The notes under the pieces are model-generated. The model had not been told where the DNA came from. It worked only from the letters and a program-made list of their open reading frames with translations, and did not search any database. From Lunularia cruciata (Eukaryota > Streptophyta > Marchantiopsida > Lunulariales > Lunulariaceae): a DNA stretch of 64,000 bases. The stretch is taken from the NCBI GenBank assembly GCA_948567375.1, contig OX419757.1, positions 14,384,001-14,448,000 of the forward strand, written 5' to 3'. A program made the position numbers and the translations under genes. Positions within the stretch are counted from its first letter, which is position 1. Each line of letters opens with the position of its first letter. This document shows positions 1-11,521 of this stretch, piece by piece.

Positions 1-1060
1 GTGATGCACAATGCACAATTGACTTTATTGAATTTATATACATCTGCAAAATAGGAATTAAGGTATTGGAAGTTGGTACAAGGATTCATCTCTTTATATT
101 AAGAGTATTTTCTTAAATACCTTCTATCTCACTGTGGTGACACACAAGTGACTTTAATGGATTATAAAAATCAGCAAAATAAGAATACATGTCATCGAAT
201 ATTTAGAATTTATGAGAGATTTATAATTGTTATATTTTCCCAAAAGATGTGAGAAAAACAATCGATTAATAAACAAATTTTCTCAATTTTTTTAATCAAC
301 GTCCAATTCTTTTCAACTTGGTTCGATTTTCTCCTACCAAGAACTACAAGAACTGCGGCTTAAATATCTTCAAATATTCAGTTAAAACTAAAGTAAAAAT
401 AACCTCAGGTGAATGTTTCTGAACTTTTTGGCATGCAGTCATATCCAATAATTTGTATTTGTGTAAAATAATTCGTTCTAGAAAACGGGTACGTTCCAAC
501 AACCGGATAACTGAAGGGTATACCCAGTCTAAACATTCAGGGCGCCGGCGGCCTCGGCCGGTTCGTCGACGGAACTGGAAGTCAGTTGGTCTTCGGAATT
601 CCGGCCCCCAGAGACGGACGGAACTTATTGAACGATCCAGGACCACCCGACATTTCATTGCCTCACGCCTCTGACAGTCGAACCCTTCAATCGTTTGCAC
701 GCACTCCTTAGGGGTTATGGTCATAATTTAACAATCGAATGTGACTATTCCTTCGAACGCGAGTACTCTACTGTACATCTCCACAAATGCGATTTGAAGC
801 TTTGTCTTCCACTGCCAGATGTATTCATCTCATTCTGCGTGAAAATTGAACTACCGAGCTGAGTGCAGCAACTCCTTTAGCTTCCAAACATGCTCATTGA
901 TCTAGAATAGATTTCAAGACTAGATACGATGTAATTAGCAGCAGCGTGCTGCAAAGGGAGCCGCTGTTGGTAGGAGCTGTCATGTGACTGTTGAAATTCG
1001 CAAGTGCAAAAATGTATGCATTCAGGTACAGACCGAATCAGACTGAGCGATGACATTCAG
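1..1060. other. Unassigned left edge, mostly AT-rich
   Basis: No gene could be assigned. Most of the stretch is AT-rich and non-coding in appearance. A GC-rich patch near 540-620 gives a 126-codon open frame on the minus strand (344-724). Its product is basic in the middle (Arg-rich, residues 45-65) and matches no family I recognise. The overlapping + frame at 453-674 is a shadow of the same patch. It could be an exon of a gene leaving the window, or a transposed fragment. Confidence 0.3.
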
Positions 1061-1061
1061 T

Positions 1062-1210
1062 AGAGTTTCCTTGGAGATAAATGAATACAAATCACAAGGC
1101 CAAGATCTAATATATATGAACAGGCACGTAGGCTAATGCATGTAATCAGAAATGGATAGCTAACTGAAAGAAGAGGAAGTCACTTGTGAACTCTAGTGAC
1201 AACCATCAAG
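1062..1210 (-). repeat. Repeat block shared with 7808-7960 (probable copia LTR remnant)
   Basis: The block containing 'aaatcacaaggccaagatc' and 'gaagtcacttgtgaact' recurs in the same order and orientation at 7808-7960 with substitutions. The two copies bracket the copia-type coding relic at 3.7-7.2 kb, as the two LTRs of one element would. LTR termini are not recognisable, so the assignment is inferred from spacing and homology. Confidence 0.5.
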
Positions 1211-3700
1211 AAACATCAACATCTCTCCAAGATCAAGACAAGATCAACATCTCTCCCTCCGTTATGGTTCTTCTTCAAGAAAGGTACAAAATAAATATTT
1301 CTCTACTTCATGATGGAATAATCATGCCTCATGTGTAAGTCGTTTTGTTAGGACATCAGGACATCGGCCAAATTTTAAAAGAATCTCTTTGCCTGACTAA
1401 TATATCTCCTAAATCATATTGTCCTTCAATGAAATGATGTTGAATGTTGTTGAAGTTCTAGAATGATTGATATGATTTTTACTCATGTCCAAAGAGCCCT
1501 CATTATCTCCACATATCACAATTTTTCCATGTAAGAATATTAATAATAGGTTTTTTTTTTCTCAATGTGTCTAGAGCTATCAATTGGAGTAGTCAATTGT
1601 TTATATAACAGAAATGGAATATCAAGCAATTTCAACCGCCACAAGAGAAGCAATTTGTTATGCAAACTTTTGAGAGATTTCATGTAGGTAAATTTTGTTT
1701 ATATGACTATCTGTCCAATCAAAATATGTAGATCTGTGGAGGCTTGGATTATTAATTTGTTGAAAGAGCAACTTTGTGGTACATACATTTTTCATTTTGG
1801 ACGAGTTTTGAAAAAGAAGTGCCTTGCTGATGTTGGACGATGTATATCCGGATGCACCATTATAAACCAAATTTAAACCACATGGAGGAGAAATGAATTG
1901 AAACTTGTGTTTTGATCAGGCCCAAGGAAGTCAACTTCATGTTGCAAGAAGAAGGACTCGGATTGGATCAGATCAGATCCAAAGAAACTTACTTCGTGTC
2001 GGAGGAAGAAAAACTTGGATCAGACGCTGAAAGAGTGTAGACCGAAGGAAGGATGGAAGTTGTAGGTCAAGATTACTGCAGGGCTATATCTCAATGATGA
2101 AAGTCCAAATCATATGTGCTATATCTCATTGGAAGTGTCTTGTTTAGGGCTTTCCATTGCAACCAAAATCATAGAGTTTGGAGGTCTGCAACAGAAGTTA
2201 CAAGCCTTTGAAGTTTTGGGAGTAGATGTACAGAGTAGTTTAGTGTCTTCGGGTTCACAATACTTTGGGTCCATGTTCTTCGGGTCTCTACAACACTGGG
2301 TTAGAAGTTTCTTGACTCAAGATGAACGTGAATAGATCTGAGGTAGTTGGATCTCATAGTGCAGTGAAAGTGATTTTGGGAATCTTGCTAGAGGCATCAG
2401 AGGAAGTTAGAGTAAGGAAAGAAGATATTTAAGATACTCATGACTTCAATTTCAGTTCTGATTTGAAGATATGATAGAATTAGAAAATAAATAGTAGTAA
2501 TGAATGAACCTGAAGTGCAAGATTAGAGCGTAAGTGTCTTTGGGTACTTACATGAGCGATTAGGGAAAGTGGGTTACAAATTGAAGGCGTAGATAGTGTA
2601 CCCATGCTTTCAATTACAATTCTTGATGAGTATATAGTAGAATTAGCAAGGGAATTGATAGTAGTTACACCCAAAGAAAGCGAGGTAGGAGTGCATGTGT
2701 CTTTAGATTTGACATTTGACACTTTAGAGAAGAGTGGGTTATGAGATAGGGACGTAGAAAGATTACCTAAAAGGTTAATTGTAGATCAAAGTAAAGAAAT
2801 GTTAGAATCAATAGAGGACTTAGCCATTGTAAAACCCAATGACAAAGAAGACAGAGCAGTATGTGAAGTTACTTTGGGTTTAGAAGGTAAAAGTAGAAGT
2901 AGACATTGGATCGGAGTAGAAACATATTTGAGATTTTGAAGGGCAGATATGAAGCAATGCATTGTCATTTTGGATCTATAGGTTGGTAAAGTTGTTAAGA
3001 AGTAGTTTAGGAATTTAGATAATTGTCAAGTGCTTTGCCTATTTAAAGGCAATGTTCATAGTGCCATTTTGTTCAATTTGTATAATCTTGAGGATATATA
3101 AAGCGAAGTGTTTTTAGTGCTCGTCGCTTGAGCTCAATTCCAAGTATCAATCTTGTGATTGTGTTGGTGAGTATTTGGAGAATTTCAAAGTGGAATTCAA
3201 TGTGCTTGATGGATGTTGGATTCCATAGCCTTGATCTTCATTTTGTATGTTTGATCCTAAGTGAAGTGCAATTGGAGTAATGCCTTGACAGATCTGATAG
3301 AAATTGTAGTGTTGGTAGTATTCTGCATTTGTGAGTGCAGCGTAGGGTTGATGCAAAAGAAGTTGTGCCTTCAATGGAGGGGTGGACCATAATTCTAAGG
3401 CGGAAGTGTTTTTCAATGAAGTAGCCATTTTCAATAAAGACTAAATCATCACAATCAAGATTGTTTGGAAAGATTTGCTATGTTGTGATTATGAGTGAGT
3501 GATTTGTGACAAGTTGTCAAGACTGAGCGCTTGTTACTCTCTTTTGGGTATGGTTTCTACCCAAGAGTCTAAAGAAGAAATTAAGAAGAACCACATTTGT
3601 GACATTTGACTTCGTATTTGGACATTTCTAACTAGTATCTTTTTGGGAATGAACTTTACTTACCTGTTTACCACAAAAGTTATAACTGTCGTGTTGTCAC
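1211..3700 (+). repeat. Unclassified decayed repeat DNA with an LTR-like 3' part
   Basis: Only short ORFs occur. A TATA-like stretch 'atatataaagcg' lies at 3096-3107. The segment at about 3530-3690 ('tttctacccaagag' and following) is homologous, in the same orientation, to 40860-41010 elsewhere in the window. TATA box plus dispersed copies fits an LTR in + orientation, but no TG...CA ends, PBS or coding domain were found to prove it. Confidence 0.35.
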
Positions 3701-6700
3701 AAACTTGTACTCTTGCATTATGAAGAGGTATCTAACAAAAAATTTACCATAGTAAGGTGATACAAGGTACAAATTGAAAAATATTGACCTACAAAACTAA
3801 CTACAAATGCTAGATCTAGGCAAGTTAGCAACCTTGCATACATGAGCATCTACACTAGCCATTGACATGCTTGTACTTAAATATGATGGTGCACAATTGT
3901 GTTATTCAGGAACCCTTCCTTATTCACCTTGAGATTAGTCTCGATTGGTGTAGCAATTGGAGTGCAATTTTGAAAACTTGATCACTCTAGTATGCTTTCT
4001 AGATCCAATATAATGTAGCCTACATTATAATTTACCTTTATCTTCATCTCAAGACACCATTCTAGTGGTAATGGTCTTCTTGAACTCTTGTTTTATTACA
4101 ACACTAACATGTCCAATTGAAATTGGGATGCACTAGTATGGATAATATCATCAATATAAATTAGTAGGATAACTAAAGTAGAGTGTACGTACAAGCAAGC
4201 ATCTTCTTTTGACCAAAAGATCTGAGCTTTATCATGAAAGCATCTGATTGTAGCCACTAGCATCTCCTTGATTGATGAAGACCATAGAATCTTGCATAGA
4301 AGCACACTAGTTGCTAGAACTTTATTTTAGGACATGCATATCCTAAAGATAAAATTGTATACACTTGCTATATTGATATACCATAAAGATATATTGTTCA
4401 AACATCCAATTGTATAAATAAAAATTTGTAGTACATATTGAGGACAAACAAAGTGCATAAAGTAGTGAGCTTAACCACAAGAAAGAATGTCTCCTTAAAA
4501 TAAATTCCATATCATTGATGATGAAAACTTTCAACTACATACTTTAAATGATTGGATTCCTCCATATGAATTAAGACCCACCTACAATTGATTATTTTTT
4601 GTTGAGATTGTAATTCCACCATATCCCAAGTGTGATTATCTTGGTGTGACTTTGCAATTACCACTTTCCTTTGCCTAGATTTTGGAGATTGTAGAGCTTC
4701 ATCACATGACCTTTTCTCACAAGTATTAGCAAAGTCACCATCTATTACAAACACAATGGTCTCAATATCTTGGTCAAGGGATAATATGTTTTACTCAAAT
4801 TGTGTATGAGTAACCCATGTATAGTCACAAAAATGAGTCTTCTTGACAATGAATGGGGTAAGAAATCATCTGATTTAGGTTTTATCAAGCTAGAAATAAT
4901 TGCTTGTAGATTCTCAAATAGAGAAGTTTCACTTGATTTTACTCTTGTAATGGGATGAAGGTGAGACTAAGATAGGGATAATATTAGGAGTGTTAGGTGC
5001 ACTTTGCAAATTTGTGGGAGTGGGAATAGGAAGGCATGATTTGTATAATTATGTCAAACTCATGAGATATTTTTGAATAGATCTATGTAATTGTTTTATG
5101 GGAGGTGGAAAGAGGATCTTCTTACAAAATAACATCTTTTTTACCATTTATGTGAAGTAGGATCATAAAGCCTATAAATATCTTCATAATAGCCAACATG
5201 TATACACATCAAAGACTTTGGATCCAGTTTTGTTCTTCTCCTATCTCATATATTTAAGTATGCTATTGCACCAAAAACCCATAGATGAAACAAGTTTACT
5301 TTTTTCTCATCAAAAGTTCCTCATGCCTACTACCATTGATCATTGAGTGCTCTACTTGGATATCTATTGCATAGGTAGGCCATTGTATGCATAGCTTTTT
5401 CCCTTTGTGCTTTTTCAATACTTTGTCCATAAAGCCTTGATCTAACCCTTTCAAAAAGTATACATTTTGCTTGTTTTGCAATGTTATTTTTTTATGGATA
5501 GTAAGGACTTGTACTATGATGTATGATACCATAAGTAAATAAAAATGAAGCCATTTACTTTATCTATTCACCTCTATTATTTGTCCTTAAATCTTATTTG
5601 TTCTACTTGTTTGATTTTGAGTGAGAGATTTAAAACACCAAATACATAATTTCTCTAGTCTCTAGTCCAATTAAGACACCCAAAACTCTCTTAGTGTAAT
5701 AGTCAGTGAAGGTAAGGATATACCTTGAGTTCCCCCAATTGAAAGAATGCTAAAAGGAACACATATATCAAATTGTACTAGTTGTAAGGGATGATTGGAA
5801 GTGATTGTAAATAATGGAAATGGTTCTCTATGTTCTTTCACTTACATGCAAGACTCACAAGTTGTTATATTAGTAGAGCCTAGTCTCAAGAAGATTCCAC
5901 TCCCTATGTTAGATGCCAATTCATTGTTGTTATCCACATTCAGATGTCCAAGTCTCCCTTGCCAAACTATGAGGCGTAATGATATCAACCTTTCCTTCAA
6001 GAAGAGCTATCTCAATATCATTTAGTTGAAGAAGATACAACCTCTAGTCTAAGTCTGCTTGAGCAATCATACATCCAAGGGAGTCAAGAATACAGTAGGC
6101 TTTATCCTCAAACCAAACATGCTACAGTTTTACTTACTCTAACTAAGTTAGTTTGAGCATTATTAAAATATAGCATATCTTTGATAATGATAGCCTAGTT
6201 TAAATTAGTGGATCTAAGTGTTAGCTTGACATCACCCCTTCCTAAAGCCACAAAACTTTATCCTTAAGCAATGAAGATGCTTATTGGAGATATCTCAAGA
6301 AATTTATAAATTTCTCCTAATTACATGTCACATGCAAAGATGCTCTTGAGTGAATAAACCAATCTGTGCATTTATCCTCAATATGGAGAGTGATAAATGC
6401 AAATTCTTGCAAGAAAATTGGTTTATTGGAACTCTCTCTTGAATAAAATTTGTAAATATTTCTTTCTACCTTGCTTGTTAGTTGGTTTTTGCTCTTTTCT
6501 CATAATCCTCATTCTTGTAGCCAAACTTTTTGCAGTAGTGATAGATTCCATTAATATAAGCCAAATAATAAGCTTAGCATGATCTCCATCATGCTTCATA
6601 CTCATTGCCATTGCTTTTCTACCTTTGGTCTCTTATAACATTATCCAAGTAGTACAATCATTGTCATACTCAACTATGAGCAATTGATCTTTCAATATCA

Positions 6701-7223
6701 CCAAAGAAAGATTATCTCTATTGCTTCCCACCATGTCCTTCCAAAAGATGTTTTTTGTAAGCTGCCAAGAAGTCCAGGAACAACCTATGACTCTTTGCAC
6801 TTGATACCAAGATCTCTGATTTACTCCACCAATTTGATCACTTTGTTGATATGTTTGATCATTGGCCCAAATGTGTATGTCAAAGCATGAAATGCATCCT
6901 CAAGTCTATTCTATCTTTATATACTATTTTCAACATGGAAGGACACAAAACTTCTCATGCATCTCTTGAAGTTTAACCATCATTGATGTGTTGATGCTTG
7001 TCTTCTTCAATTGATATCTCAATCAATCCTAAAGTTAGTTGATTCATTTTCTCCTATTTGGAGAGCTTGTCCTTATAATCTATATTGTCTTGTGTCTTTA
7101 CTACTTCATCTTGATAATGGCCACACATCTTTCAATTTCAAGGTGGTTTTGATATGCTTATTCTATAGATAATAGTTATCACTAGTCAATCTCTTAATAT
7201 GCCTAATCTTTAAATAAAGATTT
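3700..7223 (-). pseudogene. Ty1/copia retrotransposon relic (gag-pol fragments)
   Basis: Fragments of a copia polyprotein are readable on the minus strand in the expected order. A gag N-terminal stretch (about 7200-7100, with 'LKLKDVW') comes first, then a degenerate zinc-knuckle segment near 6510 ('YHYCKKFGYKNEDY'). The integrase end follows around 5300-5530 ('LWVFG' just beyond). RT is represented at 4512-4754 ('NHTWDMVEL', 'CRWV') and 4096-4305 ('LLIYIDDII', the copia YVDD-type active-site region). Every fragment is broken by stops or frameshifts. The gag start abuts the solo LTR at 7224, which seems to have landed in its 5' end. No functional product is possible. Confidence 0.75.
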
Positions 7224-7326
7224 TGTAAAAGACCAAGACCAAGGAGAGAAATAGGAAAATAGAATATCACATTAGGACTCTTGAGTATGGGAAAATCCAA
7301 ATGCCTAACATGAGCTTTGGCCTTGG

Positions 7327-7334
7327 TATTTATA
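7327..7334 (-). promoter_or_regulatory. TATA box of solo LTR
   Basis: Minus-strand TATAAATA. The same element is in the equivalent place in the LTRs at 11097-11521 and 24510-24921, which supports it as the LTR promoter. Confidence 0.6.
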
Positions 7335-7354
7335 AGGAACATACAAGGCTCTCA

Positions 7355-7545
7355 AGAAGCTCCTCAAGAAGCTTACTTGAGCCACTTTGAGTGCAAGCCA
7401 AGTTACACAAGAAGCTTCTCAAGAAGCTTCCTTCTAGAAGCCGCCTACTTGGGGTGCAAGCTAAGCTAGTTGGAAGCTTCTAGAAGCTACCTACTTGGGG
7501 TGCAAGCTAAGTGCTCCGAGAAGCTTCCCAAGAAGCTTCTTACAT
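7355..7545 (-). promoter_or_regulatory. Cluster of heat-shock-element-like motifs in LTR U3
   Basis: The stretch contains repeated GAAgcTTC dyads, two of them in the form GAAgcTTC-N4-GAAgcTTC (near 7407 and 7513). One perfect three-unit element GAAgcTTCtaGAA lies at 7473-7485. They are upstream (minus-strand sense) of the TATA box at 7334. Heat-shock factor binds inverted nGAAn units at 5-bp spacing, and heat-inducible plant LTRs such as ONSEN use such elements. Heat response here is inferred, not shown. Confidence 0.5.
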
Positions 7546-7631
7546 ACTTCTACAATATTCTAGGCTAATTTGGCTCATTTGCTACTTCATTAGCCCTAAC
7601 TAACTTCATTGCTAAACTCCATATTGTTACA

Positions 7632-8520
7632 TATTTATTGTATATGAGAATCAACTAATTCTATTCCACTAGAAAAATCAAATTGATGGAGATTGAATGT
7701 CAATCATGTGGGCCCATAACTTGTTGAATTAAGCAAATGCAAGAATGTGTACATACAAGTAAATATTGAATCAAATAGCACTCTAGCATTCAATAGTGCT
7801 TTCTTAGTGATGAATAAATACAAACCACAAGGCCAAGATCCAATATATTATGAATCTACATGCAAGCTTAGTATCTAATTGATGTAATTAAAAATAAAAG
7901 CTAACTAAAAGAACAAAGAAGTCACTTGTGAACTAAAGCAACAACGATCAAGAAGAACTACAAGGACACAAGATAAACAATGAGATGGTATGGTGCTTGT
8001 GCTTAATACTTCATACTTACTTTGAAATTGAAACATGCATACAATTATAAGAGAGATTAAGTGATACGAGTGAGACGAGCTGAATCAAGATATAACATTA
8101 CAATTTTTTGATTGTTATGTTGTAATTGGAATAAAAAAATCCTTATAAAGATTGCAACTACAATACAGAATTTGGTGAGCAAACTCAACATGTTAATTAA
8201 CAAACTTATGGTAAGTAGATTTGTACTCAATACTTGTTGCTTCCTTCAAAATTAGAACATGCAAAAAATTATAAGTTAGATAAAGTTGTATCCACAAGAT
8301 ACACCAAACCAAGTTACAATACTATAATTTCAAGTTACACTAAATTAAGGTACAATACTACACTTTTTAGATTGCAAAATCCTTTATATGCTAAATCAAG
8401 ATACAAAATTACAAAATTAAGAATGAACAATCCTTGAGAAGATTGAATTTGGTGATAAGGAATTTGGCAATAGGCAATACCAAGATTCAACCACAAAATT
8501 AAGTTATGTAAATTTTGGAT
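7632..8520. repeat. AT-rich repeat remnants, no gene
   Basis: It includes the block 7808-7960 shared with 1062-1210 (probable copia LTR remnant). A decayed local duplication follows, in which about 7990-8060 resembles 8215-8290 ('aatact', 'acatgca', 'aattataag' in order). Short repeats of an 'aagttacaatacta' type occur at 8310-8420. No convincing coding sequence was seen. Confidence 0.45.
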
Positions 8521-8570
8521 TAGCAATTAGCAATTCTAGTTTTTGCCTTAGGATAGTTGAAAATCCACAC

Positions 8571-9480
8571 TAGGTCCATAGCTTGACCTAATACTTGACG
8601 TATGGATGCCTCTAACATTACTAAAATAGTAATAATACAAGTATGGAAACCCATTGCCCAATCTCTTATTGGCTTTGGGCTCCACCAACTACTATAAATA
8701 TGAATCCCCAAAAAAGTCCAAGACCTCCTCCTCTAAAAGCATATGAGCCTAAGAAACTCATGAGTGTGGGTAAGGCTGCTTTGGGCTGGCCAATAAGGTT
8801 CACCACTACCATAGGTGAGCTATTAGCCACTACCACTATTTGAGATTGGCATCCAACATCCAGAATATCATTAATAGTAAGGTAGCTTGTCGTTGAACCC
8901 AATCATATGCACATTGTAAAACCTCTCTAGGTAAGAGGTTCATCCACCAAAGACAAAGGTGATGGAGATGTGATCCAACTCTAGTTGCATCCAACACAAC
9001 ATATCCTAGCCAAGAATGGACCTAATGTGTACTCACCACCACTAGTGTGTGAGAATCACCCATCAAAGGGATGTTCTCCAAAATGTAGGTTGGAGAAATA
9101 GCCTCATGAACTTAGAGATGTCATAATATAAGTAACATTTCCCAAAACACACTAGAATGGAGACCTTGTAGACCTTGACCTTAGCTAGCCATAGTATGCC
9201 CTTGACATGGCTATCCAAAAACACCAAATAAAAGGAACCATATCTCTCTAGATCTTACACTCCCAACATGAAAATGTTTGTTGGTATGGTCTTCTAGTAA
9301 CCATTGATTACAAACATCAATAATACCTTAGGATATTGATAGGCCAAGTGTGCCACATGATTTAGAGATACTTGCCTAGTAGCCTCATCTCTCTCCATAT
9401 ACAAGTACCTCTAAACCCATATACCTACCTATAGTATTGCAACTAGTTTAGTGTTAATCCTACCAAACAACTCCAATGGG
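8571..9480 (-). pseudogene. C5-cytosine DNA methyltransferase fossil inside a retrotransposon relic
   Basis: C5 methyltransferases flip a cytosine out of DNA and attack it with the Cys of a Pro-Cys-Gln motif. On the minus strand the family's motifs appear in order. A degenerate motif I (LELFG) is at 9476-9459, followed by 'RYLYMERDEATRQV' and 'HLAYQYPKVL'. Motif IV PCQGH, with the catalytic Cys codon intact, is at 9210-9196. The motif VI region (ILENIPLMGDS) is near 9080. 'DATRVGSHLHHLCLWW' follows near 8980, then a target-recognition-like stretch (QPKAALPTLMSF) near 8785, and the C-terminal motifs 'AMGFHT' and 'VLGQAMDL' to 8571. At least three frame changes and several stops make it dead. 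It lies downstream of protease-like sequence and an LTR on the same strand, so it belonged to a retrotransposon. Retrotransposons with captured C5 methyltransferases are known from charophyte algae and dinoflagellates. Confidence 0.8.
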
Positions 9481-11081
9481 CATATTCTCTTTGCTAAATA
9501 CTACCAAGAAACAAGTGTGGTATCCAAAGGTGAGAAGGTAATAGATTCCAAAGGCTTATCCTAATATTAGTGTCTTGGTGGTACAAGGGCTCCACTCCAA
9601 GCTTGTGGTACCAATTGATCTGCATGTTATTGCAATATCTCCTCAAAACTCCATAATGGAACACCCAAGGTGGATGGACCCCACTTGTACTCCAAATCCA
9701 AGTGATATCCTATAGTACTAAGATATACTCTACATAAGTATCCCTTTCTAATGTCACAAAGAAAATTAATAGAACTACTGAAAATTGAAACTAATGTCAT
9801 GGTCCTTGATTATAGTGAGCCAAGACTACCATTACTAAAGCGCATCGATAAGCAACATACATGTACCTCACTTCACTGCCAACTTGGCCTAGAAGAAGCT
9901 ATCTCCTCCCAATAGTCAATATTGAAACCCATGGGATATAGCACTATTCCACCAACTAGCACATCATATGACTCTACTATTGTTGCAATGGCCTAAGCTC
10001 TCACCATAGAGTTATCAAATGGATGACCAGATTGAATCTGAAAAATGAGCTCCCCACATGTGATGTACTATGTAGAACCATCTCCTAGAGATATTTGGAT
10101 CTAAAATGGATCCTTGTCCACATCAGCCTTCAGGAGCCCAAGATTTACAACTATAGCCTTCTTCAACATAAGAGGTTATGCACAAAAGTCTAATAAGATC
10201 CTTTGTGGTGTAAAGACACTTCCATGAAGGTCCCACCAAATAGAAAATCTCACTCTAGTTGTCCAATAGTACAACTATATGTGTGAACCAAGCTTGCTTA
10301 AATGTAAGTCTAGTTGGTAACTCCTCCAACTTAGTAATTGTTTCTTGCCAAAAACCATTGGTAGGTGAACGGATCCCATGCTCCTCAATCAAGTCAACTC
10401 TACCATCAACCACCTGTGCTCTAGAAGCAAGAAACACATCAACCCTACTATCACAAAGTGTGGTAGCCAACTAGAACACTAGAGTTGGGTCCACTTCCAA
10501 TGTAAACATGTCATTGGTTGAGAACAAAGAGTAGAACATAATCAATTGTGTTGCCTCCAACATCATACTAAACTCAATTTGTGTAGTAGTAGGTGATTGA
10601 CTAGTACCTAATCCATCATTCACTCCATCACCGCCTACCACACCTACACTAAGATATCTAAGAGCAATGGATATTTCCTATAGTACCTCAAAGAGTGTGA
10701 AGATTGGGGAAGTTTGACTTATCTACCAATTTCTCCTCTTTGTGAATCCAATTCCATTGTTGCTTCTTTAGGCTCTTGAACATCTATTGAGTAATTAGGA
10801 TATGTACTAAGCTCCTGATTACTACAAAAGATGCATCTACCTATGCTACTCCACACATAAAATCCAAGATTTCTCTATCACCATCATAAAAAGTGCAAGC
10901 TATATCACCTGAATCTTATCTTCTTTGAGCTATGGCCATGCTAGCCAATCTTTGCTCTAATTGCTTAATCTGAGTAGTCATGACTATATTAGAAGCAAGG
11001 GCATGTATTGGATCCCTACTATGTGTCCGTCTTCTATCATCTTGTCCTCCATGACTTGGAGCTCCACTATCACCTATCATA
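9481..11081 (-). pseudogene. Gag/protease-like region of methyltransferase-bearing element B
   Basis: Minus-strand reading from the LTR side gives a basic stretch, then a short coiled-coil-like segment (IKQLEQRLASMA, near 10940), then long broken frames. Around 10005-9905 comes 'YDVLVGGIVLYPMGF' followed by 'DYWEE', which resembles the C-terminal half of a retropepsin-type protease domain; the catalytic DSG was not found. A 71-codon open stretch lies at 10470-10255. The order LTR, gag-like, protease-like, methyltransferase fits one polyprotein gene. RT, RNase H and integrase of this element are not present downstream, so it is truncated. Confidence 0.5.
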
Positions 11082-11093
11082 GCTCTCCTACCA
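11082..11093 (-). other. Degenerate primer-binding site of element B
   Basis: The + strand reads gctctcctacca where the intact tRNA-iMet type PBS in this window reads gctctgatacca (24497-24508 and 20454-20465). Its position a few bases from the LTR edge marks the LTR at 11097-11521 as the 5' LTR of a minus-strand element lying to its left. Confidence 0.5.
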
Positions 11094-11096
11094 CCC

Positions 11097-11521
11097 TATA
11101 ACTATAAAATGCCAAGGAGAGAAATAGGAGAATGGGATACCAAAAAGGAAGATCACATTGGTACTCTCAAATGAAGAAAACTCCAAATGCCTAGCATGAG
11201 CTTGGGCTTTTGTATTTATAGGAAATACACAAGGTTCTTGGGAAGTTTCCTAGAAGCAACCTTCTTAGAGTGCAAGCTAAGCTAGCTGAGATGCTTGCCA
11301 ATAAGCTTCTTGATAGAAACTACCTACTTGGCGTGCAAGCTAAGCTAGCCAAGAAGCTTCCTTCTAGAAGCTAATTACTTGGCATACACTTTACTCAATA
11401 TTTGGAAGGTACAAAGAAGTTTCCTAGATGCTTTTAGAATATTCTTAGACTACTTGGCTAATTTGGCATATTTTCTAACTTATTAGCCTCTATTAACTTG
11501 TTTGCTAACTCCATATTGTTA
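11097..11521 (-). mobile_element. LTR apparently shared by elements A and B
   Basis: It is homologous to the LTRs at 7224-7631 and 24510-24921, with a matching TATA box (minus TATAAATAC near 11217) and weaker GAAgcTTC motifs (for example near 11355). On its left is a degenerate PBS leading into element B. On its right a purine-rich stretch (minus GTCGTGGAGGAAT) follows an integrase/chromodomain C-terminus, as for the 3' LTR of element A. It therefore serves both, as in tandem elements formed by LTR recombination. Confidence 0.6.

Larger units (their letters stand above)
7224..7631 (-). mobile_element. Solo LTR of the A/B gypsy-type family
   Basis: 408 bp beginning 'tgtaaaagacc' and ending 'atattgttaca' on the + strand, homologous along its length to 11097-11521 and 24510-24921. 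Neither a PBS on the left nor a PPT on the right is visible, and copia gag sequence abuts it, so it looks like a solo LTR. The flanks 'gattt' and 'tattt' share ATTT, compatible with an eroded 5-bp target duplication. Read on the minus strand it has a TATA box (TATAAATA, 7334-7327) with clustered GAAnnTTC motifs upstream. Confidence 0.75.

Noticed and set aside
8234-8437. Plus-strand 67-codon ORF made of Tyr/Lys/Asn-rich repeats
   Set aside because: It derives from AT-rich short tandem repeats ('aagttacaatact'). No start context, no homology.
10259-10474. Plus-strand 71-codon ORF at 10259-10474
   Set aside because: It overlaps the minus-strand 71-codon frame, which agrees in strand with the surrounding retroelement. 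Neither is an independent gene.
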